A stretch of 50,786 bases of DNA from UBA6016 sp964568395 (GTDB taxonomy: Bacteria > Campylobacterota > Campylobacteria > Campylobacterales > UBA6016): positions 1 to 50,786 of the forward strand of contig CAZMPN010000014.1 of NCBI GenBank assembly GCA_964568395.1, given 5' to 3'. Made by a program: the position numbers and the translations under genes. This document shows, piece by piece, positions 33,646 to 41,441 of the stretch. Positions within the stretch are counted from its first letter, which is position 1, and every line of letters begins with the position of its first letter. The notes under the pieces are model-generated. The model was not told the origin of the DNA. It was given only the letters and a program-made list of their open reading frames with translations, and did not search any database.

Positions 33646-34059
33646 ATGGAAAAAGAGGATAAGATAGTAAGATTTAGCGTCTCTTTGGAGCAATCGCTCT
33701 TCGACTATATAGAAAACGACGTTTTAAAGACCGGATACACCTCCAGGTCGGAATTTATAAGGGACTTGATACGCCAAAAGATGGTTGACAGAAAGTGGGA
33801 GAAGGAGAGCGAATGCCTCGGTGTTTTGACCATTCTATACGACCACCACTACAACGAACTCTCCGACAAAATGGTGGAGATCCAGCACGGCCATCTCTTG
33901 AACGTCGCATGCACGCTGCATATGCACGTTACCCACCATGACTGCCTGGAGGTTATCGTCATCAAGGGCAGTCCTGCGGAAATCGAGAGGATAGCAACCC
34001 AAATATCGGGACTTAAAGGCGTCAAGCACGCCCAGTTGTCAAAAACAGCGATAGTCTAG
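33646..34059 (+). CDS. nikR: Nickel-responsive regulator NikR
   Basis: 137 residues: N-terminal ribbon-helix-helix (VRFSVSLEQSLFDYIEND, then YTSRSEFIRDLIRQ) and a C-terminal ACT-like nickel domain. Nickel ligands H81, H92, H94 and C100 match the four high-affinity ligands of E. coli NikR at a constant offset of five. It represses nickel uptake, or acts as a broader nickel regulator as in Helicobacter. No nickel transporter is in the window, so its targets lie elsewhere. Stop codon interlocks with the opposing lipoprotein gene. Confidence 0.95.
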   Translation: MEKEDKIVRFSVSLEQSLFDYIENDVLKTGYTSRSEFIRDLIRQKMVDRKWEKESECLGVLTILYDHHYNELSDKMVEIQHGHLLNVACTLHMHVTHHDCLEVIVIKGSPAEIERIATQISGLKGVKHAQLSKTAIV

Positions 34060-34595
34060 TTGCCGGCTAAGAATGCGGCAAACTCTCTTTTGCTGACGTC
34101 GAAAATGGAGTTTTGAAACTCGTCCAAGGAGTTCTCCAAAAGCTCTTTTTGTGAGCCGCTATTTTGCCCTTTCACGCTAACCGTTACCGTCTGGGTCGTC
34201 TTTTTTATTTCGTCGTTCCTGTCGGAGTAGACGGCTAGCGAATACGATATATTGGCCGCCAGTCCTTTTTCATATGACGGGAAGAGGTATAAAAAGCTGC
34301 CTTTGCGCTCTTTTGTTTGCGTAACGGCTATCGACGTTACGCGCAGTTTTAAGATACCTTTTTTGAATTTTGTAAAATATATAGTCTGGGCGGCTCTCTT
34401 TTGGATTGCGTCAGAGACGGCCTCCGCCAGCTCTTTCTCTCCGCTTGTGTGGCCGCTTGCCGTTTCTATAGATAAAGACGATAGGTTGAACAGCGGCTTT
34501 TTGTTTATTATGGCGCTGTTTGTGGATGTGATCTGTTTGCCGGAACATCCGGCCAAAAGCAGTAGTAAAAACGCAACTTTAAAAACTTTTTTCAT
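34056..34595 (-). CDS. Hypothetical lipoprotein
   Basis: 179 residues with a signal peptide ending in the lipobox LLLAGC (Cys about 17). The mature part has alternating beta-like segments (KGILKLRVTSIAVTQ, ANISYSLAVYSDRND, TQTVTVSVKG) and a helical tail. It resembles small outer-membrane lipoproteins of the YajG type in layout only. Divergent from the PAS kinase gene and convergent with nikR. No function assigned. Confidence 0.72.
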   Translation of the reverse strand: MKKVFKVAFLLLLLAGCSGKQITSTNSAIINKKPLFNLSSLSIETASGHTSGEKELAEAVSDAIQKRAAQTIYFTKFKKGILKLRVTSIAVTQTKERKGSFLYLFPSYEKGLAANISYSLAVYSDRNDEIKKTTQTVTVSVKGQNSGSQKELLENSLDEFQNSIFDVSKREFAAFLAGN

Positions 34596-34630
34596 ACTCT
34601 TATGTTAACGATTTTTTATTGAGGGTTTTA

Positions 34631-35788
34631 ATGACCAAGGAGATAAATCTCACACTGGAGGCCGACGCGTATAGGATGGCGAATATCGCCATGTGCATTA
34701 CCGACGAAAACGGCGTATATGTGAGCGTTAACAATAAATACGCAGACCTCTTCGGATACGAGCCAAAAGAGCTTATCGGCGGTCATTTTCTCAAAATAAT
34801 GCCAAAAGAGCAGGCCGACAAAGCGGTAAGCCTTTACGGCGAGAAAATAAGACAACCGCATTTTGAGGCGGAGATGAACGTAACAAGGGTCAAGAAGAAC
34901 GGCGAACTTCTGCATGCGTTTACCACCTACAAAGTGATAGTTAAAGAAGATAGGCACTATATGATTAGTACCGTCAGGGACGTGACGGAGCAAAAAGAGC
35001 TCGAAGAGAAAAGGATTTTGGAGCAACAGCTGCTGCTCCAGCAAAGTAAAATGACGGCGCTTGCGGAGATGATATCGGCGATAGCCCATCAGTGGAGACA
35101 GCCGCTAAACGCGCTTGGGCTGATGGTGCAAGATCTAAAGATAGCAAACCACTTCGGAGAGCTAAATCCGGAGTATCTCGAAGAGTTCAACAGCAACGCC
35201 ATGGCTCAGATAAACGGCATGTCGAAAACGATAGACGACTTCAGGAACTTCTTCAGGCCCGACAAAAACAAAGAGCAATTCGCCCTTATATCCGTTATTT
35301 TGGACGTAGTCGCGCTTTTAAAGCCGCAGCTGGAACATCTCGGCATAGAAACCAACGTATATTCGCCGCTTGATATTGACGAGCCTGGGGAGGCGGCCAT
35401 CATAGGCTATCCCAATGAATTTAGACAGCTTATCTTGAACTTGATCTCAAACAGCAAGGATGCGATAGCCGAAAAGCACGGCATCATGGGCAATCTTTTC
35501 GGAGGCAGTATAAATGTAGAGATAGGCATAAAAAAGGAGAACGGCAGCAGATTCGCTTTTGTCAGAGTGATGGATAATGGCACGGGAATCGACGAGAGTA
35601 TACTGCCCCGTATATTCGAGCCTTACTTTACGACAAAAGAGCAAGGCAAAGGTAGCGGCGTAGGGCTCTATATGACGAAGATGATCATAGAGCAAAATAT
35701 GGGCGGCACGATAACGGCTTCAAACTTGGAAGAGGGCGGGGCGGTGTTCGAGATAAGATTCGAGGAGGGCAAGGGTGTCTTTGTATGA
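34631..35788 (+). CDS. Cytoplasmic PAS histidine kinase
   Basis: 386 residues from the ATG at 34631, which has GAGG six bases upstream. No membrane helix. One PAS domain (about 10-125) including NKYADLFGYEPKELIG, a short coiled linker rich in Gln/Leu, then the dimerisation helix with phospho-His H153 in AHQWRQPLN, the H-box form common in Campylobacterota, and an ATPase domain with NLISNSKDAI, DNGTGI and GKGSGVGLYMTK. No response regulator is adjacent, so it is an orphan. The C-terminus overlaps yjbQ by 14 bases. Confidence 0.88.
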   Translation: MTKEINLTLEADAYRMANIAMCITDENGVYVSVNNKYADLFGYEPKELIGGHFLKIMPKEQADKAVSLYGEKIRQPHFEAEMNVTRVKKNGELLHAFTTYKVIVKEDRHYMISTVRDVTEQKELEEKRILEQQLLLQQSKMTALAEMISAIAHQWRQPLNALGLMVQDLKIANHFGELNPEYLEEFNSNAMAQINGMSKTIDDFRNFFRPDKNKEQFALISVILDVVALLKPQLEHLGIETNVYSPLDIDEPGEAAIIGYPNEFRQLILNLISNSKDAIAEKHGIMGNLFGGSINVEIGIKKENGSRFAFVRVMDNGTGIDESILPRIFEPYFTTKEQGKGSGVGLYMTKMIIEQNMGGTITASNLEEGGAVFEIRFEEGKGVFV

Positions 35789-36176
35789 GTTTAGCCTAAA
35801 TACTTCCGACAAAACGCAAATGGTAGAAATAACGGATAGGGTTCAAGAGATTTTGGGGGTGTCCAAGATTGTGGACGGCTCTCTTAAGATATTCACTCCT
35901 CATACGACGGCCGGAGTTACGATAAACGAAAACGCCGATCCGGATGTCTGCGGCGATATGGTCAGATATTTTAACGAGCTTGTGGGGCATAAGCCGTATT
36001 TTAGGCATTCAGAGGGAAACTCCGACGCGCATATCAAGGCCTCCATGATAGGCTCATCCGTAGAGGTATTTGTAAGCAAGGGCAGGATGATACTCGGAAC
36101 GTGGCAAGGAATCTATTTTTTCGAGTTCGACGGCCCCAGAAATAGAAAAGTATACGTCAAAGTCGCGCAAGGTTAA
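35775..36176 (+). CDS. yjbQ: YjbQ family protein (UPF0047)
   Basis: 133 residues, family signature IFTPHTTAGVTINENADPDV near residues 38-57 and the C-terminal GTWQGIYFFEFDGPRNRKVYV. E. coli YjbQ has weak thiamine phosphate synthase activity in vitro; the physiological role is not settled. Starts GTG within the 3' end of the PAS kinase gene, an overlap of 14 bases that implies translational coupling. Its stop codon interlocks with that of the flavin reductase gene at 36173-36176. Confidence 0.9.
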   Translation: MSLYEFSLNTSDKTQMVEITDRVQEILGVSKIVDGSLKIFTPHTTAGVTINENADPDVCGDMVRYFNELVGHKPYFRHSEGNSDAHIKASMIGSSVEVFVSKGRMILGTWQGIYFFEFDGPRNRKVYVKVAQG

Positions 36177-36748
36177 GCGCGCACCCTTTGCGCATCGACC
36201 AAAAAATCGCGTCCTACCCGTCCTATGTTCTCCAGTTTTATGTTGAGTTTTTCGTCTACTCTCTCGTCCGCAAAATAACCGCTTCTAAGCTCCAGCATCA
36301 AAGGCAGTGTTTCGCTCCCCTCTATTTCGCATACCCTGTATAGTTCGCAAAAATATGCGGCTTTTACCCCTTTTATTATAGGAGGGAACCCCTCTTTTAC
36401 GGTTTCGGTCTCTATACCGAAAGCCTGCGCTTCGCTCTTATCGTGCGGCAGCTCTTCGCTGGATGCGCTTAAAGAGCTCAAAAACTCCTTTTCGGCAAGG
36501 CATATAGTCGCTTTCTTGTGTTTTAGGATATTGGCTCTCGTATTCTTTGGGCTATCGTCCTCTTTGAGCCCTATCGACACTATGACTATCGGCGGCTTGG
36601 AGCTTAACGGCGCAAAGTAGCTAAACGGGGCGATATTGACCACGTCTTCGTCTTCGGTGACTATCCATGCTATGGGACGCGGAAAGATAGAGCAGCTCAT
36701 CGCCTTGTACGCTTTTGTCTCGTCTAGCACCGTAAAATCCAATATCAT
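36173..36748 (-). CDS. Flavin reductase-like FMN-binding protein
   Basis: 191 residues, FMN-binding split-barrel fold. AMSCSIFPRPIAWIVTEDE near residues 16-34 and APFSYFAPLSSKPPIVIVSIG near 41-61 match the flavin reductase-like domain; KDTRANI-like KNTRANILKHKKATI follows. Substrate unknown. It starts in the end of the Nudix gene (four-base overlap), so the two form an operon. Confidence 0.85.
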   Translation of the reverse strand: MILDFTVLDETKAYKAMSCSIFPRPIAWIVTEDEDVVNIAPFSYFAPLSSKPPIVIVSIGLKEDDSPKNTRANILKHKKATICLAEKEFLSSLSASSEELPHDKSEAQAFGIETETVKEGFPPIIKGVKAAYFCELYRVCEIEGSETLPLMLELRSGYFADERVDEKLNIKLENIGRVGRDFLVDAQRVRA

Positions 36749-37320
36749 CTTGCGGCCTTTGTGTCAAACCACCAATAAAAGGCGAGTCCGAGACCGGGCG
36801 TTTTTGGTTTTGAGAGGTCCGCTACGAACGCCTTCGCCTCACGAACAGGCAGCCAAACCAGCTCTATATCCTCGGTATGGTCGCCTCCGCCTTCGTGTAT
36901 TTTCATGCTATCGTCTATCTGGGCGTAAAACAGGCTCTGGTATGCTCCTGAGATGCCGACGCACGTATGAAAAGCGGTTATAAACTCGATGTTTTCCGCC
37001 TCCACCTTATATCCGCACTCTTCGTCTATCTCTTCGGATACGGTTTCTTCTAGACTCTTGCCTTTATCGCAAATTCCGGCGCAAAGCTCATAGGTGTATG
37101 CGTCGTCTACGTTTTTTGCGCCGTTTAGCATTACCGGCACCCTAAATTGCCTCACAAGCAAAAACGCGTCTTTTTTTGTATGATACAAGAGAGCCGCTAC
37201 GCTATCGAAGCTTCTAACGGCTTCCCACGTCTTTTGCCTGCCTTTGTACGTATAGCTTATTTTTACCGGACTTATATATCTGTTTTCGTCCAGTTTTTGT
37301 ATCCGTATATTTTCTACCAT
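36745..37320 (-). CDS. Nudix hydrolase, NUDT14/UDP-sugar diphosphatase-like
   Basis: 191 residues. The Nudix box (YELCAGICDKGKSLEET then VSEEIDEECGY, about residues 90-120) departs from GX5EX7REUXEEXGU: the first Glu is Lys and Arg is Glu, while the metal-binding EE pair is kept. ELCAG, the EECGY ending and the loop CVGISGAYQSLFYAQ resemble mammalian NUDT14, a UDP-glucose/ADP-ribose pyrophosphatase. Activity on a nucleoside diphosphate sugar is an inference. First gene of the two-gene operon with the flavin reductase. Confidence 0.85.
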   Translation of the reverse strand: MVENIRIQKLDENRYISPVKISYTYKGRQKTWEAVRSFDSVAALLYHTKKDAFLLVRQFRVPVMLNGAKNVDDAYTYELCAGICDKGKSLEETVSEEIDEECGYKVEAENIEFITAFHTCVGISGAYQSLFYAQIDDSMKIHEGGGDHTEDIELVWLPVREAKAFVADLSKPKTPGLGLAFYWWFDTKAAR

Positions 37321-37343
37321 GCCGTTATCGTAGCAAAAAACCG

Positions 37344-38147
37344 CTATCTTTTAAGTATGCTCTTTGATATGACGGATAGGGCGAATAGGCACAACGCAGC
37401 CGCAACTATCGTGGCCCCGCTCGGCAGGGAGGCGTAAAAGGATGCGAAAAGCCCGATTATGACTGAAACTATCGAGATACAGACCGCCATGAGGGCGGTC
37501 GCAAAAAAACCCCTGTTTAGCTGCATTGCGGAGATGACGGGAATCACCATTAGCGCTCCTATGAGCAACGCCCCGACGATTTTTATGGAGAGTCCTATCG
37601 TTACGGCGACTAATGATACGAGCGTATAGTTGAGGGCTTTCGTGTTTATGCCGGATGCGGTCGCCGTCTCTTCGTCGAACGCCGTAAACAAAAGCTTTTT
37701 ATAGTAGCTAAGGACGATTGCGGCACACAAAACGCCAAACGCGGCTATCGTCCAAATATCCTCGTCGCTAACGGCAACGATGGAGCCGAAAAGGTAGTCG
37801 AACAGCGAGGCGTTAAAGGAGTCGGACAGGGAGACCGCGATGATCGCCAAGGCGAGCGATCCGGATAGGAATATAGATAAAAGCGAATCGGAATAGATGT
37901 TGTGGTTTCGTCGCAGATACTCTATGAGCCATGAGGCAGAGACCGTAATTATAATCGCGTTAATCGTAGTGGATGTCTGGAATAAGAAACCGGCCGCTAC
38001 GCCAAGAAGCGATATATGCGCAAGCGAATCCGAAAGCATGGAGTAACGCCTGACGACTACGAAAAGCCCCAAGAAAGAGGAGAGCGCGGCTATGGATATT
38101 CCGGCCAAAAAAGCCCTTATCATAAAAGAGTATTCAAATATTTCCAT
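37344..38147 (-). CDS. znuB: Zinc/manganese ABC transporter permease
   Basis: 267 residues from the ATG at 38147 (MEIFEYSFMIRAF); the open frame upstream lies in znuC. About eight membrane helices; LGLFVVVRRYSMLSDSLAHISLLG is the coupling-helix region typical of metal-cation ABC-3 permeases. VGALLIGALMVIPVISA and the C-terminal SGATIVAAALCLFALS are further family marks. Last gene of znuA-znuC-znuB. Confidence 0.92.
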   Translation of the reverse strand: MEIFEYSFMIRAFLAGISIAALSSFLGLFVVVRRYSMLSDSLAHISLLGVAAGFLFQTSTTINAIIITVSASWLIEYLRRNHNIYSDSLLSIFLSGSLALAIIAVSLSDSFNASLFDYLFGSIVAVSDEDIWTIAAFGVLCAAIVLSYYKKLLFTAFDEETATASGINTKALNYTLVSLVAVTIGLSIKIVGALLIGALMVIPVISAMQLNRGFFATALMAVCISIVSVIIGLFASFYASLPSGATIVAAALCLFALSVISKSILKR

Positions 38148-38155
38148 GATATTTC

Positions 38156-38902
38156 CTAGTGATGATGGCATACCAGGTGCGCATCTATACCGTATAGCTT
38201 GCTCATCTCGGAGCAGCTTAGGATTTCGTGCGGATTGTGGCAGGATAGCAACGTCTGGTTGATGCATAGCACGCTGTTTACGTCGTCGGCTATTACGCCC
38301 AGGTCGTGCGTAACAAAAAGGATCGTTATATTCTCCTCCTGGTTTAGCTTTTTTAGAAGTTCGTAAAATTTGCGCTGAGAGTGCGTATCTACGCCGGTAT
38401 TTGGCTCGTCAAGGATGAGTATTTGCGGCTTAGATACGAGCGCTCTTGCTATCATAACTCTTTGTATCTGCCCGCCGGAAAGCTCCGCTATGCGTCTGTT
38501 TTTAAGCTCGGCTATCCCCATCTTTTCCATTATTTGCTCCACATGCGAAGCCTGGACGTATTTTTTAAGGCCAAAAAGGGAGTATTTGGACTTGGCGCCT
38601 AGATTTACGACCTCGCCCACGGTTATCGGAAAATTACGGTCTATCTGCGACGCCTGCTGGGCTACGTATCCTATTTTTCCGTCTTTTGAGTATCCCTCTT
38701 TTTGTCCGAATATCGAAATATCACCCTTCGTTGGCATGATAAGGCCGAGCAAGAGTTTCATAAGGGTGCTTTTGCCGCCGCCGTTTGGGCCTATGACTGC
38801 GACATATTCCCCTCTTTGTATCGTAAAGGTTATATTTTTGAGAATCTCTTTGTAACAGAGCCCCTTGACGTTAATAACGGCGTCCCTGAATTTCACCTGC
38901 AC
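38156..38902 (-). CDS. znuC: Zinc/manganese ABC transporter ATPase
   Basis: 248 residues. Walker A GPNGGGKST near residue 38, signature LSGGQIQRV near 140, Walker B ILILDEPNTGVD near 160 and the switch His in FVTHDLG near 196. The tail ends in LVCHHH, a plausible metal-sensing or metal-binding end. Overlaps znuA by ten bases. Confidence 0.92.
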   Translation of the reverse strand: MQVKFRDAVINVKGLCYKEILKNITFTIQRGEYVAVIGPNGGGKSTLMKLLLGLIMPTKGDISIFGQKEGYSKDGKIGYVAQQASQIDRNFPITVGEVVNLGAKSKYSLFGLKKYVQASHVEQIMEKMGIAELKNRRIAELSGGQIQRVMIARALVSKPQILILDEPNTGVDTHSQRKFYELLKKLNQEENITILFVTHDLGVIADDVNSVLCINQTLLSCHNPHEILSCSEMSKLYGIDAHLVCHHH

Positions 38903-39753
38903 TCCATGGCGTCTAGAAGTTTTTGAAGGTTTGATCTCATTATCTCTATGTAGCCTATGTTTTTACGGCTCTCTTCAAGCGTAATATTCTCGATGGGCCT
39001 TAGGGCGTCAGTTTTGATATTGGCCTCTTTCGCTATCGTCTTGGCCACCTTGTCGCTTGCAAACTCCTCAAAAAACACGGTATTTATCTTCTCTTTTTTG
39101 GCTACGTCTATCAGATTTGCTATCTGCTTTGCCGTAGGCTTGGCGTCTGGCGACATTCCCGATATGGAATATTGTTTTATGCCGTACTCGCTTGATAGAT
39201 AGGCAAAGGCGTTATGGTTGACGATAACTTTTTTGTTTCTGCACTTTCGGATCGCCTCATACTCGGCTTTTAAGGCGGCAAGCTTTTTTGTATATTCGGC
39301 TCCGTTGGCTTCGTATAGTTTTGCGTTTGCCGGGTCTTTTTTTGAGAGTATAGCGACTATCTCTTTTGCGATCAGTATTTGATTGTCTATGCTTAGCCAG
39401 TAGTGAGGGTCGTAGCCGCCTTGCCCGTCGCCTCTTATGAGTTTTGCCTTTTTGCTCATATCTACGGTTTTATCTTTTATTTTTAGCGAATTTACTATTT
39501 TTGTGCTCCACGGCTCAAAAAGTTCGCCGCTTGAGATAAAAACATCGCATTTTGACAGCTTGGCCATATCTTTTGCTTTTGGCTCGAATTCGTGGGCCTC
39601 GGCTCCAAACGGCACTATGTTGGTCAGTGCGATTTTATCCCTGCCCACGTTCTTTGCGGCGTCATAGATGGGGAAAATAGTCGTGGAAACCGATAGCTGC
39701 GCAAAGGCGCTGCCGGACATCAGAAGTATATAGAATATATATTTTTTAACCAT
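38893..39753 (-). CDS. znuA: Zinc/manganese ABC transporter binding protein
   Basis: 286 residues with a signal peptide (YIFYILLMSGSAFA) and a cluster A-I metal-binding fold. Likely ligands are His in AEAHEFEP (about 55), His in DPHYWLS (about 115), His in VNHNAF (about 177) and an acidic residue in FFEEFASDK (about 250). There is no His-rich loop, which is a feature of many ZnuA proteins; zinc is likelier than manganese but not certain. A partial inverted repeat GTTAC/GTAAAC in the upstream gap is too weak to call a Zur site. Confidence 0.9.
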   Translation of the reverse strand: MVKKYIFYILLMSGSAFAQLSVSTTIFPIYDAAKNVGRDKIALTNIVPFGAEAHEFEPKAKDMAKLSKCDVFISSGELFEPWSTKIVNSLKIKDKTVDMSKKAKLIRGDGQGGYDPHYWLSIDNQILIAKEIVAILSKKDPANAKLYEANGAEYTKKLAALKAEYEAIRKCRNKKVIVNHNAFAYLSSEYGIKQYSISGMSPDAKPTAKQIANLIDVAKKEKINTVFFEEFASDKVAKTIAKEANIKTDALRPIENITLEESRKNIGYIEIMRSNLQKLLDAMECR

Positions 39754-39801
39754 TTTGCCGCCTTTGAACCATTTTTGTGCGGGAGTTTACAATGAGGTAA
39801 C

Positions 39802-40410
39802 TTAGTTGCGAATAAGCGATATACCGCTTCTGCCAAGGAGATGAAAGGCCGCCTTTATGCTATCCGCAAACACGAATACGCCCTCAAAGTGCCCGGCAGT
39901 GGCAAATATGCCGCTTTTTTTGCTGGAGCCTGAAAATAGCTTTTTTACGGCATAGGCCATCTCTTTTGTTCCATATTCTACGCTTTTGTCGACGGTCGGA
40001 TAGCCTGCGTCCATTAGCCTCCGCCATAGTTTTTCGTTGTGCACGTGGATGACCGCTTTTGCGCCTTTGATGCTGCCGTATAGCGAGCAGTGGGTTAGCG
40101 TTTCGCTGGATGCTTTGCCAACCCCCTCGTATCTGAGCGTCATCGTGTCTATATCGTATCTCATGAGTTTAGCGTAGTGCTTTTGGCGTAAGCTTTGGAG
40201 ATGTCCCGTCTGGCTTGCGGTGATGATTATCTTGCCGTCTTTGCCTATCATGCTGATATTGCCAAATCCTATGCCGTTTTCATAGCAGCCTATCAGATTT
40301 AGGCGGTTTAGCTTGCGGCGGTATTTTTCGATTCTACGAAAGTCTTGTGCGTTGACGCTGTTTTTCTTGACCTGTTTTGAGGTGTTGTATTTGATTACGC
40401 CCTCAAGCAT
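39802..40410 (-). CDS. Class II aldolase-family protein of methylthioribose salvage
   Basis: 202 residues of the class II aldolase/adducin fold. Metal site: His-Val-His in AVIHVHNEKLW and a later His in TAGHFEGVFVF; the acid/base Glu is in KASSETLTHCSLYGS. GFGNISMIGKDGKIIIT is the usual N-terminal loop. It follows mtnA with a one-base overlap (TAATG) and lies in the same operon as mtnK, so the substrate is very probably 5-methylthioribulose-1-phosphate. It could be the MtnB dehydratase or a retro-aldol enzyme giving DHAP and methylthioacetaldehyde. Because mtnC, mtnD and mtnE-like genes are not here, I favour the aldolase, with moderate certainty. Confidence 0.8.
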   Translation of the reverse strand: MLEGVIKYNTSKQVKKNSVNAQDFRRIEKYRRKLNRLNLIGCYENGIGFGNISMIGKDGKIIITASQTGHLQSLRQKHYAKLMRYDIDTMTLRYEGVGKASSETLTHCSLYGSIKGAKAVIHVHNEKLWRRLMDAGYPTVDKSVEYGTKEMAYAVKKLFSGSSKKSGIFATAGHFEGVFVFADSIKAAFHLLGRSGISLIRN

Positions 40411-41441
40411 TATCTATACAATTCCTCGATTTTTGATGGTTTGAACGCCCCTTTTTCGGTGATCAGTTTCGTGATGAGCTTATGCGGCGTGATGTCAAAG
40501 CCGAGATTTAGCCCGCTTGTCCACTCCGGCGCCACCCTTACGCTCTGTACCGTACCGTCCTCGGCCAACCCTTGCATATATAGCAGTTCATCCGCGCTCC
40601 GCTCTTCTATATGTATGTCTCTTACGCCGTTTTTGATGGATAGATCGAGCGTAGAGGAGGGGAGGGCGACAAAGAAAGGCACTTTGTGCGCCTTTGCGGC
40701 TAACGCTTTTAGGTGTGTGCCTATCTTGTTTGCGGCGTCGCCGTTTGCCGCTACGCGGTCGGCTCCGACTATCATCATATCGACCATGCCACGTTGCATG
40801 AGAAGCGCGCCCATATTGTCGGCGACAAGGGTGTGTTTAACCCCGCTTTTGCCTAGCTCCCATGCCGTGAGGTTTGCCCCTTGGTTTCTGGGTCTTGTTT
40901 CGTCAACCCATACGTGTACGTCTATGCCAGCCTCATGCGCCGCGTATATCGGCGCTAGCGCGCTGCCTTTGTCAACTATCGCCAGATACCCGGCGTTGCA
41001 GTGCGTCATAATATTGATGGATTTTTTACCTGTTTTTTTGAGGATTTTGCGTATCTCCTTCAGCCCGTGGGAGCCTATCAGTTCGCTAGCTTCGGCGTCT
41101 TCGGCGTTTATCGACACGGCCTCCATATAAGCGTCTTTTGCTTTTGCGACTCTGTTTACGGCGTACTCCAAATTTACCGCCGTAGGCCTAGCGTTTTTGA
41201 GCGAATTTAGCAGCTCCTCCCGCTTTGCCTTGTCGCCCCCGGCTTCACGGACGGCAAAGTATGCCCCTATCGCTCCCACACACCCTATGACTCCGGCGCC
41301 CCTGACGGTCATATCGGCTATCGCCGTCTCTACCTCTTTGCACGTGCGAAGCGTCACCCACTCTTCGCGAAACGGAAGTATCCGCTGGTCCAATACCTCC
41401 AGTTTCTCTTCGTTAAATCTCATGGCTTTATAGGTTATCAT
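40410..41441 (-). CDS. mtnA: S-methyl-5-thioribose-1-phosphate isomerase
   Basis: 343 residues. Converts 5-methylthioribose-1-phosphate to the ribulose form. Signature regions: DMTVRGAGVIGCVGAIGAY near residues 43-61, catalytic Cys in NIMTHCNAGYLA near 153, DETRPRNQGANLTAWEL near 190 and catalytic Asp in VGADRVAANGDAANKIGT near 232. Similar to eIF2B-alpha relatives but with clear MtnA residues. ATG overlaps the mtnK stop by four bases. Confidence 0.94.
   Translation of the reverse strand: MITYKAMRFNEEKLEVLDQRILPFREEWVTLRTCKEVETAIADMTVRGAGVIGCVGAIGAYFAVREAGGDKAKREELLNSLKNARPTAVNLEYAVNRVAKAKDAYMEAVSINAEDAEASELIGSHGLKEIRKILKKTGKKSINIMTHCNAGYLAIVDKGSALAPIYAAHEAGIDVHVWVDETRPRNQGANLTAWELGKSGVKHTLVADNMGALLMQRGMVDMMIVGADRVAANGDAANKIGTHLKALAAKAHKVPFFVALPSSTLDLSIKNGVRDIHIEERSADELLYMQGLAEDGTVQSVRVAPEWTSGLNLGFDITPHKLITKLITEKGAFKPSKIEELYR

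Noticed and set aside
37344..38267. Longer ZnuB start at 38267
   Set aside because: The additional 40 residues overlap znuC and are not hydrophobic; MEIFEYSFM at 38147 is the expected start.
39754..39801. Zur or Fur operator before znuA
   Set aside because: Only GTTAC and GTAAAC half-matches around a six-base centre; too weak to report as a site.
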